Below are positions 8,910 to 19,764 of a stretch of DNA of 49,309 bases, in pieces. The notes beneath the pieces were generated by a model that made no database searches, had not been told where the DNA came from, and was given only the letters and a program-made list of their open reading frames with translations. How positions within the stretch are numbered: position 1 is the stretch's first letter; each line of letters starts with the position of its first letter. The translations under genes and the position numbers were made by a program. The stretch is from Krasilnikovozyma curviuscula (lineage: Eukaryota > Basidiomycota > Tremellomycetes > Cystofilobasidiales > Mrakiaceae). The DNA is taken from the NCBI GenBank assembly GCA_014825775.1, contig MVAQ01000161.1, positions 1-49,309 of the forward strand, in the 5' to 3' direction.

Positions 8910-11900
8910 CTACTCCTCCAACTTCAGATTCTGCATCAAACCGACGAGAGCTACTTGAGCAGCTCCGATGGCGAATGTCTGTGCGGAGAGTCAATCAAAA
9001 ATCGCAGTTGATTAGATAACATGCAACAGCCCATAAATGATGGGAACTAACCTCTCCCAACCGCTTCATGGCGAAGAGAACAACCTCGATCTCGACCTCG
9101 ATCATTGCCAGACCTAACAAGATAACAAAACGAAGTCGTTGCAAGTTCAGGACTAGATCTGCTACAATGGTCCCCAGAGATCAAGGGACTTACCTGCAGT
9201 ATCACCAATCGACTCCAAGCGCCGTGCCTCTCTCAACAGTTCTCGGCAGCAAAGTGTCCAATACGACTATAGTGATGGAAGAAGAAAACAGAAAATGATT
9301 AGCACAGATACCCACAGTAAACGAAGGGGATTTAACGGTTACCACAAAGTAACAGTCCAGCTGTCCAAAATCGACAGCAACCATCACGTTGATCAGTGAC
9401 ATGATGCCTCTCGCCGCTGCCAAACTCCCTCCCTCGTAAGCCGAATCATATCTTGCCTCCTGCTCGGAGAGAAGACACAATGCGGTGTAGATGATGGTGT
9501 GGAGATAGATCACAAGCGGATTGATTCCTAAAGCACTGGAATCAGAGATGCCGGCCGCGATGTGTTGATCGACAATGGGGGGGATATTGGAGTTGGTGTC
9601 CAGCGGCGGAATTCCTCCTGGAACCTGTCGCGATGGATCTAGGAATTCTTCAGGAATTGAGTTGATGAATTTGTTCAAAAGTAACCTCAGTTCAACCAGT
9701 TCCACCGGTAAAGGCTTCTTCGTTGTTGAGCTTCTGTCGCTGCTGGGCGTACCACTGTTGTAGTTGGTATTTGAGGTTGAGTTGGCATTGCTCCGGTTTA
9801 TAGCATCTTCTCTTCTCTCCTTCAAGTACGCCGCTCGCTGGCTAGGAAGGTTGAAAGCATCAAAACACAGCGCCGCTTTGCGGCAGAGGATGACTGCTTT
9901 CAAGATCAACGCTTCAAGACCATCGGGCCTTTTGTTTGGGTGTGGGGTGAAAGAGAGATCCAGAAAGTTGTCAATAGATTCGTGATCATCTTCAGTCACA
10001 ATCCCACCAGACTCGTACTCTTTAGGAGGTCGAGGCAGAGGTGTTTCAACTTCAAACTCCTGAGGTACGAGTCATTTACATGTCAGACCAGAAACTTTGG
10101 CCAATAACAAAAAGGAAGACCCTACCTGTAAAGTCACTGGCCAAGCCGACACAATGGAAGACTGTCGTTCGATGAGAAAGGCGACCCAGCTAGAAAAGGG
10201 TAATTTGTTTCAGCACATATGGCAAAAACAGAGGTAAGGACATAACTCACAACGTGTGAAGCCTCTCCCCAAACTCTTCGCTACTTTGTGGTTCTGTTAA
10301 AATTTCAGCTCTGACTCGGGCCAATGACCTACAAAGTTGAAGGGTATGAGCACGTTGATCGAGGTAGACAGAACCAGACTGGCCCTAACCTCAAGATATT
10401 AAACTGCCTTCTTCTCTTTGGGTTTGTATAAAACGGAGCATTAGTAAGTGCCGTTTGTGAGTCAGGAGACTTTGGATTGAATGCCGGGTCTTCCTCCTCT
10501 TCATCTTCTGTATCTCGGTGTTCATGACGGGCAATGATTGGCACACCGGAAGATACCCGATAAAGTCCAGCTGCATTTGCCACTTTTATAGAAGAAGAAC
10601 TTTGAATCCATGCGAGAGAATATTGACCGATGGATTGGTGGTAGGAGGTGAGTATGATTGAAGCTTGGATCGTCGCAGTGATCGATTTGTATGCTTGGGA
10701 TGATAATCCAAGTGCCCGGTTAGCGCTGGATAGGAAGTACGGTGTAAGGTTTCTGATGATAGGATGAGGAGAAAAACGGGAAGCTGTGGTGAACTACGAA
10801 AGCTGTCAGAAAAAGGTTTTTGCACCGACTGCGAAGTAGTGGAACTCACTACAGCAAAAGGTAGAGCATCTTCTATATCTGAGTCACTCTCCATTTTCTG
10901 TTGAAAACCTTCCCACTATGAAACCATACTTGTCAGATAGGTACAAATCAACCACTTTATGAGCAGACCGCTAGAACATACATAGATCATCGAGCCGCCA
11001 AGCTGGCGCCTTCGAGAACGGAAGATGCTGACCCTAAAGTAAAAAAGGTACAAATCAGCTTGAAATAAATTGGTTGGATGAACTAACACTTACAAATGAC
11101 TCTGGAGATCCTTTGAAATTTCCGACCTGGAGCCCAGCAAACCATTCGACGATTGCAATTTCCGCAAAAGCGCAACTCCCTCGTCAACAAGGGGGTCTTG
11201 ACCAGACGAGCTTTGTTGGCCGTAAGAAAGCGGAGGTAAAATGGTTTGTTGCAGTGATACTTCTAGTGGTGCAGGCAACGAAACTGGACTAGAAGATGTA
11301 TTGCCGTAGTTACTAGATGGAGGTGCTGGCATTACTGAGAGTTGTGAGGTTTGCCCTCCTCCAAGTACAGATCGAAGCCAGTCTACGCTAGACTCTGGAG
11401 GGTTGGAGGGCGATGTTAGAGGTGGGTTTAGGGGAGCACTGAGAGGTTGTTGTAACGAGCTATTGGGGCCACCTTCAGAGTTATAGAACGACTGAGAGGA
11501 TCCAGTATATACTGGTCCGTATCCATTAATGTTCAAAGGAAAACTCTGAGTAGCAGAAGCTTCTGCCATATAATTCGTTGTTTGCGCTGACGGCTGGAAG
11601 TCTCCTAAGATGAAATTTAGAGGATTCGAATTCATCATATCGACATCGGAGTTGAGCTGCTGATTCGGATGATTTGGATACGTGGTGTAGTTCGGGTCAG
11701 ATTTCAAACTCAATGAAGATTGGGGAAAGGCGCCTGAGGGGCTGAAAGGTTGTTTCGAAGACGATGGGAACTCATTCAGCGAACTGGACAAGGAAAATGG
11801 ACTCGAAGACGATGTTCCAGCTGACTTGTCGTTCTGCATTAGCAGCAGATTCTCCAGGTAAGCTACAGACAGGCAGAACTCCTTAAGCAATGAGTTTCTA

Positions 11901-12468
11901 GAGTCATGATTGTTCCTCGTACCAATTTTTGCTCCCAGTACCGTCATTCTACTCTTAGGTTTTGATTGAACGTATATACACTCTTCCCGGTGTCGTCTGC
12001 ACGTTGAGCACGTTGGCTTTTCCTAACAAAAACAGACCGCATGATGCGAATGCAGGTCAGAAAACAGGCGGTTAACATGTCTACAAACTAAAAAGAACTT
12101 ACTCCATCGCTACAGGTTTCGGTATTAATGAAAGATGAGCATTTGACAAAAAAAAAACCACCGGTGTCATGATGAGCATACGTATCAACGGAGAGGATTA
12201 GACGGAGGCTGGATAGTCACCATTTCAGTTTCTTTGCTCGGCAATGCTGGTAGATTCATATTACGTTACAGATACAAACCAGAGAATAGAGGGTGAGTTT
12301 GGAAAAAGAATAGGAACGAGAGGAGTCAGTTTTCGGGCTAACTCGATTAGCTAGACACTGCAGAGATTTTACCTGACAAGCAGCACCTCGTTTCAGAGAC
12401 GGAGCTCTGGGCGGTGGTATATCTTGACCACTTGAGGGATAAGGGTCAGTGTTACTTGGGGAAGGCAT
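8910..12468 (-). CDS. Zn2Cys6 fungal-specific transcription factor, 14 exons including a 7-base exon
   Basis: Exons: 12373-12468, 12221-12246, 12103-12109, 11923-12022, 11094-11862, 10982-11033, 10850-10915, 10390-10793, 10251-10328, 10126-10189, 9343-10059, 9194-9266, 9052-9113, 8910-8978; 860 aa. The binuclear zinc cluster is spread over four exons and is perfect only when all are joined: C-x2-C-x6-C-x6-C-x2-C-x6-C (AACQ/HCRAKKLK/CDG/EKPTCSTC...). A basic linker and short coiled coil (AKIAYLENLL) follow for dimerisation, then a Ser/Pro/Gln-rich stretch and the fungal transcription-factor (middle homology) domain: SRRRQLGG, ANAAGLYR, NILRSLARVRAE, FWVAFLIERQ. No target can be named from sequence. 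An in-frame ATG at 12540 would add 24 residues. The 60-base intron 11863-11922 has no stop and keeps frame, so its retention would be silent for the frame. Confidence 0.88.
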
Positions 12469-12664
12469 CTTGAGTGTTGGTAGGAAGGCAGCACTGGAGT
12501 GGCGAAGAATTGCTTTCGGTTCGAGGAAAGTCCGACACATTTTGGCATACAGAGCAGAGATGTAAGTGATGATGTATCTATGCAGAAAATGGATAGGTTC
12601 TATCTACACCGAGACAGCCAGGTGTCTACCTTGCTCTCTAAAATCCTATTTTAACGAAGCCACT

Positions 12665-14281
12665 TTAAGCGCTTCGGTGAACGATGGTTGCGCCGGCCTG
12701 GCAAGTTGGCAACACGAAGAGTTCCTGAAAAGGGCAAAGTCAATATAAAGTCAGTATCAAGAATGAAAATTTGTCCAGGAAGGGACAAAAGAACTCACAG
12801 CGATGTTGACGTGAGGTGGGCGGTTCGCAACCCAGACAATCTCTTCTGCGATATCCTCAGCGACGACTGATGTTAAAAAAAAAAAAACCAAGCGAAAACA
12901 AATTAGTCTGATTCAAATGGAGTACAGATCCAGGAGGAAGAGTGAGCTTACGAGGAGTCATGCCGTTGTAAACTTTGTCTGCTGACGCCTTGTCACCCAA
13001 TCGTCGGACAGAGAAACCAGTCTCAACGAGGCTAAGAGACAAATAAAGAATGATATGTTAGAAATAGATTGTCGAGAAGGGATGGAAGGCGAAATGTGGC
13101 TTACCCAGGTTGGACTTCAGACACTCTGATTGGCTATGTATGGCAAATCGTTCGTCAAAAACAAGTTAAGAATATGCATAGATGGCAAAGAATCAGGTCG
13201 AAAAGAGATCAACCTACAGTATCAACGAGCTCCTTCATCAGTGAAGTGGTGAAAGATCGGACAGCGTGCTTGGTAGCACAGTAAATCTATTTTGGCAAAT
13301 TGTGTTGAGTAAGTGCCTATAGCAACGTTCAAAATAAGTTGAGGACTCTTACGGCACCACCAGCGTATGGTTCACTTTGTAAAGAGCACCAGTCGCGATA
13401 TGAATGACTCGCAATCAGCATCTGTTTCACATTTTCAACTGAGAGACGAAGGTCTCACTCACCGACCAGCAATACTTCCAACGTTAATAACGTGCCCAGA
13501 GTTCTGAGCTTTGAATTCTAGAGAGGCACAGACATGTGAACAGGCCCTTCAGGTTCTGCTCACTACCTCCCAGGCGTACAGAATTACTAAGATCATGCTT
13601 ACGGTTTACAACAAGCTGAGTAAGGTGGATAAGACCATAGACGTTCACGGTCATCATAGCTTCCAAATCGTCATCAGAAATGGAACCGATCTTGGAGACA
13701 CCGGCGGCGAGACCAGCGTTGTCTGCATCCAAGAGCAAGCGTCAGAGGATGGAGTGTGACAAATACGCTTGAGCATAGAAACTCTATATAACGGGAGCAT
13801 CGAAGGATCAGAGCAGAGTTAGAAAGCATACTCACTCAACAAGATGTCGACTTTTTTCAACTCCTCCGGAACGGTGTCAAAGATTTTGAGGATCTCTGAC
13901 TTCTTAGCAACATCACACACAACAGTGACCACTTTACCACCAGCACCGGATCCAGCAGCCTTGTTGGCGGCTTCACACTCAGTCTTCACAGACTCGAGCT
14001 CAGCGGCACGACGAGCCACCAGGATGAGATTAGCACCAGCCTGGGATAAAGAAAGGGAACGGGACAAGTGAGCATATGATATACAGAACAGGACAATATA
14101 GCATCGTGAGCACTGACCTTAGCGAAGAGGACCGCAGTTGCTTGACCAATTCCACCTGAAAAGGATGAAATGAAGGGATTCAACCCCGCTCGAAGCTGCT
14201 GAGGCAGAAGGGACATTTACCTGAGGCACCAGTGATGAGAACAGTCTTGTTCTCGAGTCTAGAAGTGCTGAAAACAGACAT
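12665..14281 (-). CDS. Short-chain dehydrogenase/reductase, NADP-type, YMR226C-like
   Basis: Eleven exons (14221-14281, 14118-14155, 13836-14040, 13603-13722, 13463-13517, 13353-13374, 13218-13286, 13105-13133, 12952-13031, 12799-12866, 12665-12724) encode 268 aa, the usual size of a classical SDR. The Rossmann motif is TGASGGIG; ARR at the end of strand 2 favours NADP(H). Further landmarks are NNAG, the active-site Ser in INVGSIAG, and YCATK, the catalytic Tyr-x3-Lys. The whole resembles budding yeast Ymr226c (Ydfg family), which oxidises L-allo-threonine and related 3-hydroxy acids and reduces small carbonyls; the substrate here is inferred. Exons are as short as 22 bases. Cytosolic; no targeting signal seen. 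Confidence 0.92.
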
Positions 14282-14841
14282 GATGAAGATTTCTGAGGAA
14301 GGTAGAAGGTCGTGGTTACGTGCTTGGATATTCGCGATTTTGGATCGGGTAAAAAGGTGATCACTCTCGCAATTCGCATCGGCAATGAAAATTTCAGAAC
14401 AACTGAATACCTAACATGTCCCATGTTGGTCTATCAACATACGAGATCCCTTCGCTCAATCATCTTGGACTAAAATAGAACCAGACGAGAAGTATCATTC
14501 TCATCACGCCATCCACCCGTCGCTAATACCCGATGCCACTCCTTCCAAAGAGTACATGGGGACTGACAGAACGTCGCAGGATGTGGCTGGTCATCGTAAC
14601 AAGCATTCCAAGGTTGGCTGAGAATTTGCACTGCACAGCAGACTTCACAGTACCAAAAGGGATAAGGCGCATGCCAGCTCCGGAAGGCGCAGAGATCAGA
14701 ATCTAGAATGACACAATACCCAAATCAGCTTCAAATTCAAATGGATAAATGATAGAAAGTTAAATTGACTCACCGTATCTTTCTTCCTTCCTTAATGAGA
14801 ACCTCAGGGATTGCACCTCCTGCATGCACGAATCCTGCCAT
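14282..14841. other. Intergenic: SDR promoter and 3' end of the next gene
   Basis: About 560 bases between two minus-strand genes. It holds an inverted repeat, AACATG-TCC-CATGTT, at 14413-14427, about 130 bases before the SDR start, which could be a regulator site. No coding exon, tRNA or repeat family was recognised. Confidence 0.45.
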
Positions 14842-16039
14842 TCACTCGTCCTTCACCTCCTTCTTCGCATTTCTGATCCATTCACCGGGCTGACTTCTCT
14901 TGTTCGGAGTACCCCAACCGCCGTTACGCCTTCCATGCCTCAGATCTTCCCATCCTTTCTTCATCTTGTCTCTTCTCCACGGACCTGAACCCGGCTCAGA
15001 GTAATTCGACAGCGAATAGCCGTACCCATATCCTAGAGATTTCCCTCCTAATCCTTCTGGTGGATAGTAGAAGGTTGCACTGATGGGTTTGATAGACGCC
15101 TGACGTTTCAGGTCGCGCTTGATAGTCTTCTGTTGCTTTCGTTTCAGCCTTCGTTGCTCTGGAGAAAGAGTGGCAGTTGGAGTAGACGATAGTTTTGTAG
15201 TGACTGAAGATGCCGATGGCACCACTTGAACTTGTAAACACGGTAGGTGTCCGCCAGGTCCTCGTTCAGGTGGCCCTTGTTCAGCCAATCCGGTAAATGG
15301 ACCGTTGGGCCGGCGTGATCTAGGTTGGGGAACTCCATTCCACGTTCTCAGTTTCTCAGTGACACAGAAATTGGAAGTGGTGACGGTGGAGCTGGAGACG
15401 GTATAGATGAATGATGAGATTTTGCTACTGTTGCACATGGCGGAAGCGCAGACTTGTAATTCAGCACCATCTACTGCCGTATCCTGAGCTCTTGCACGAA
15501 TAAGATGCAACGTCTTTTCTGAAACTGGTTGATGTGATGGGTTCGGTCTAAAGTGAAAAGTAGAACAGTATTGTCAAATTTTTGTTTTCTAATAGGGTGA
15601 GGGTATTCCCACGAACACTGGAATGAACTGTGGTTCCTTTGGAGCCAAGAGAATCTTTTGAACCGTCTTCTGAGATGAGAAGAGCCTGAATTCTAATTGC
15701 GAAAGAGAAGTATTTCAGTAAGCGACCATGTTATACGTTCAAAGTTACAGCAATCGACTGACCGACAACATCTACTTCCTCATTCTCTAAAACTTCCCCA
15801 CCACTTACTCCTGTGTTGCTTTCGGAGTCCCTCATAATGATGTCTACGGCAGTATCCTTCGGTTGAGAAGCAATTTGACCCAGCTGAGCCAGCAAGAGCC
15901 TGTTCAATTCGTTTTCAGCCTCTTCATCCCTTTCAAACTCGTCACTTTGAACAGCATCCTGATCTACGTCAGCTCTTGAGGTTGCTACTTCATTAGAGGT
16001 GAGCAAATGAGGGTTCAAATGCAGCGGTCTGCGAAGCAT
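14842..16039 (-). CDS. Conserved-looking fungal protein of unknown function (possibly DUF2011)
   Basis: Exons 15763-16039, 15629-15692 and 14842-15547 encode 348 aa. The first 90 residues are acidic (ERDEEAENELNRLL). Then comes a short block FRLFSSQKTVQKILLAPKEP; this pattern recalls the fungal DUF2011 proteins, but I am not certain. The middle has several Cys and hydrophobic residues, and the C-terminal 120 residues are strongly basic (RRLKRKQQKTIKRDLKRQ), with Gly/Tyr-rich GYGYGYS and many Arg/Lys/Trp. This acidic-to-basic layout suggests a nuclear or nucleolar RNA-associated protein, which is inference only. Intron 2 needs the weak donor GTTCAT to keep the frame, so that junction deserves cDNA support. 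Confidence 0.7.
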
Positions 16040-16463
16040 GGCGCCCTATCGATTCAAATTTACGAGACTTAGTTTACGACGAAGGCTCTGAGGTGACCGA
16101 CAATGAGACTCACAATTCTCACCACCCAATATTACAAAAGACAACAGTGATCAAACTATTTTATCAAATGTTGTTCGAGTGAGCTTTCCAACGCCTCAGT
16201 TTCAGACCAAAGGACCCGAAATATGTAATTTGCCTCTTCTCTCGTTTCTCTTCTCAGCTCTAGAGCGGAACAATTCGCTGCTTAGTTGGTAGATTATAGT
16301 GGCACCATTACTGTTGTTGATATAGCGAACTATAAACACGATCAACAGGCAAAGCAACAAACTATCTTACCACGACTCTTGTCGATCAAAAGCGAAATTG
16401 CCAGACCAGACCCCACGAAACCAAGACAAACAAGAAAGAAATCTAAGAACACAATACGACAAC
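16040..16463. other. Intergenic: promoter of the orphan gene and 3' UTR of the permease
   Basis: About 420 bases between two minus-strand genes. It is A/T-rich near 16290-16460. No additional exon or RNA gene seen. Confidence 0.45.
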
Positions 16464-18948
16464 TTAAATAGCGACCTTTGCCTCATCATCATCATCATCC
16501 ACACTACCCTTCTCGACGGCATCAGATCTCTCTTCGTAGACTGGTGGAGTAGTTGGCCAAGCCCTAGCAGCGAACGGAATCAAGATTGCTCCAAGAGTGA
16601 ACACCGCAAAGCAGGCAGCGGTAAATTTGTATCCGACTGAAGTAGCGCCCAATGTCAGCAAGGGAGATTGTAGCTGTGAAATGAGCAAGGACATACCTGG
16701 GTAGTGTGGAGCTTTGGACGTAGGGAAAACAAGGTTAGGGACCCAAGCGTTGAAGACATAACTGGATGAGAGAATGACAGAAGTCGCAAGTCAGCAAGAT
16801 GGAGCGATCAATAAACATAGCGTACGAACCTCATCGTGTTCAACCAACCGACAGTGATAGCTCTAGTCTCAGCGGAGAAACCAGTAAGTTCCTGGGCCCA
16901 TGAGAGCATAAGAGCACCGGTTCCGGTAACAGTGTAGGAGAGGAAGAATCCAGCAAACTTGGCACTTTCACCCGCTGGCCAAACTGACAGAATGATGTTA
17001 CCAATGAGAGCGACGGTTCCTGCGAAAGCAATGACTGGCCATCTAAGCCCAATTGCACTGAAATGGAGATGAACGGTCAGTATCTCTCTTCCTTAGGTAA
17101 ACTAGATTGCGACTTACTCAGAGGTCCAGGAATATGCCAAAGCTGCAACAATCTGCAGTCCGTAACCACCAGTTGGGATAAGGTTGAATTGAGCAGTGGT
17201 GTATTCGAGAACAGACTGTCAAGGCCAGACAAAGCAGATAAAGGTAAGCGTTATTCTAGAGAGGGAAACGAAGGCATAACATACTTTTCCGTGGACGACA
17301 ACTTTGAGCGATTTGAGGTAGATGGCGAAGTATGCATACGAACCCAAGCCAACAACGAAGCAAATGTACGGCAAAGTGAATGCCCAGAGAACCCAGCACT
17401 TGAAAGCAGATTTGAAGGAGTTGACAGAGAATCCGACAGGCTTGACCCGCTTAACTCTGTCCATACGCTCCGCGGCGATGGCGTAGTCGGCATCGTTCAA
17501 CCACCATTTTGGAGTAAGAGGGTTCTTTCTCGTTGGGAAGTTAGGGATGAAGAAGCTAGAAAAAAGGGCGACGTCGCTCAGTGAGTTTTCAAAGTAAACG
17601 CACGGGGGGAGAAATGTTTGCTTACAATCCAGCAGCACAGATTGGAATGGAGATGATACCATCAATAATAAACCTAGATAAAATCAAACAATGAAGTCAG
17701 TTACACTCAGGATTCGTGAGCAGAAGCCAGCAATGAACTTACAGCCACTGCCATCCCTGAAGTCCTCCATGTCCATCAAGTCTGAGAACAGCAGTCTGCA
17801 AGTAACCACTGAAGGCGTACAAGAAATTTCAGTCACAGTTTTCTGGATGTGAGGAGGCAATTAGCGTTGTTCGTACCTGAACATCGTACCAGCTGATGAG
17901 CACGAGATGAACAAGACAGCACGCTTTCCAAGCTCGCTTTTCGTATACCACGAGCCAAGCACAATCAAGCCTCCTGGGTACGCTGCCGCCTCGAGCATAC
18001 CGATAAGGAATCTAAGAGCGTAGAGCGACCTGATATTTTTGGCCGCAGCGCAACACATGACGAGGACAGACCACAAGATTTCACAGGCAGGAAGCCAGAT
18101 AGCAGGGGATACGTGAACCATGATTAGAGTGGATGGGAATTGACCTGAAGAGGAGACGTCTAAGAATAGCAGGATGGGGAATGGTTTATTATGTAGAGGG
18201 TTACTTACCGACGACATATCCAACTGTGAACATCGTCAACAGGACATTATATTCATCAGCAACAATATCGAGATCCTCCTTCATTCCTCTGCATTCGATA
18301 AACAACAGATTGGCGAAGAGAACATAGAGCAGTCAGCCGGTGTTGCTTCAGACAACATGGATCGGACTTTTAGGAAAGGATATACTTACGAGACGTAAGC
18401 ATTAGCAACGTTCGCCTGGATAAGCAGACACATTCAGTCAGTCACTAGTATTCCACTGAGCACAACGCCAGTAAGTTCTTACTTGATCCTGTAAAAGAGT
18501 TCAAAGGTTAGCACTAGATGACGAACTGTTCATAGTAACACCATGACTTACCAGATACTTCACAAAGTATCCAAGACAGATAACTAGAGAGATGGAGCAA
18601 ATCACGGTATGAGTTCACCATCCATAGTGGAGGCATAGAGCAGACGGGAGCTTCCGTAACATTCGGCTCCTCCGTCGGCTCTGTTCTGAGGTTCAGTACT
18701 AACCAGTCATAAGACCAAGATCGAGCTTTCGCACCCACTTCCTCTCTTCATCGCTTTTGTCATCTCTGAGGAAAACGCAGCAAAACGGGGAGGAATGGCG
18801 AAAATTAGCAAAGTTTTCGGACTCGGCAGGGGACAACTTTTTTTTTAGATTGACAAGTGAAAGAGTTATCTTACCTATCCCAGATGATTCTTGAGATCTT
18901 ATTGCCTAGTGTACGCTTTACTGGGGCAGCTACTTCAACAACTGACAT
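16464..18948 (-). CDS. MFS permease, Dal5/Liz1 (anion:cation symporter) family
   Basis: Fourteen exons (18875-18948, 18704-18765, 18552-18583, 18483-18488, 18390-18415, 18209-18288, 17877-18144, 17743-17808, 17626-17673, 17285-17555, 17118-17215, 16830-17057, 16697-16761, 16464-16636) encode 498 aa. The family signature YFVKYLDQANVANAYVSGMK is rebuilt across four exons, including a 6-base exon for DQ. Other marks are RFLIGMLEAAAYPG, GSWYTKSELGKR, GWQWLFIIDG and a dozen hydrophobic segments, with an acidic C-tail. Family members carry allantoate, pantothenate, biotin precursors, nicotinate and dipeptides. The gene is divergent from 5-oxoprolinase, so an acidic substrate such as pyroglutamate is a reasonable guess, not shown. 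A 5' UTR intron is likely (18959-19094). Confidence 0.9.
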
Positions 18949-19764
18949 CTTGAGGTTTCTATACAGAAAGCAAAAGTCAATGTAAACATACGGCGTCTTA
19001 CAATTTTCTCTGTGCTATTCTCATCCAAATAATTGGGAAGAAGGCATCTGGAACGAATGGGATAGGATGGACTATTAGAAAGAAGTATACTCACCAGAGG
19101 TTGTGTGTTGTGGACGAAGGATGACCAGCTTATCGATTCGGAATTTGGGATTTGGGACCAAAGAGATTTGTAATAAACACCGCGACCAAGATCGACAAAA
19201 GAAAACCAAGCTAATAAAGTTAGACCGTCTATTTACATGGCTGCTTCGAGGACAGAAAGAAAAGTGAACCAACAGACGTACCAGATGACTAGAGGGGTGT
19301 GTCGAAAGCAGACAAGACGGAGGTGTCGAGGATTTTGTTATGTGTGCCAAAAAGATTTTGCGATGTCGTGCTTTCAAGGAAGGAAGCTTTTTTTGTTGAC
19401 GTGTTTCTAAAGCCGTCTCGAACCAAAAGAGGGGAACGAGTTGGGGTCGGATATTGAGCCGCCGCAGGAAAACCAGCGGCAGAGCCAAAGTTCTGAGGCG
19501 GCGGAAGAGTTCCAACCTTGCTTTGTTTACAATTACAGCCTAGTAGCAGGAAAATACCAACAGTACATCCACTGAAGATAGACAGAGAGGTCCTTGTCGT
19601 TGTACCAACTCGTAGAAACGACCTCAAACCTCATCAAGATCCAGTGGCGAACCGGCGGCTCTGCCAGTTTTTTTCCGTCGACAAAGTTCCTTTTCGAGCG
19701 TCGACCCTTTCTTCAGACAGGTCTGTCAGCAGAAGAAATCAGTTTAACGACTGCAGCGTCTACG
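18949..19764. promoter_or_regulatory. Divergent promoter region of the permease and 5-oxoprolinase genes
   Basis: About 815 bases separate the two start codons. One GATAAG core (CTTATC on plus, 19129-19134) fits a GATA-factor nitrogen-control site, but a single copy is weak evidence. The permease-side 5' UTR intron occupies 18959-19094. Open frames inside this stretch on both strands are short and unlike genes. Confidence 0.45.
18959..19094 (-). other. Likely 5' UTR intron of the permease gene
   Basis: On the minus strand a consensus donor GTGAGTATAC (at 19094) and an acceptor TATAG (ending at 18959) lie just before the permease ATG, with a TGAC branch-like site between them. The intron would be 136 bases and leave a 10-base leader between acceptor and ATG. 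Confidence 0.45.

Noticed and set aside
17063..17584. Plus-strand 173-codon frame
   Set aside because: Antisense to the permease exons at 17118-17555, which carry the family motifs.
19075..19627. Frames in the permease/oxoprolinase promoter
   Set aside because: Short, overlapping in several frames, no domain, and a 5' UTR intron explains part of the stretch.
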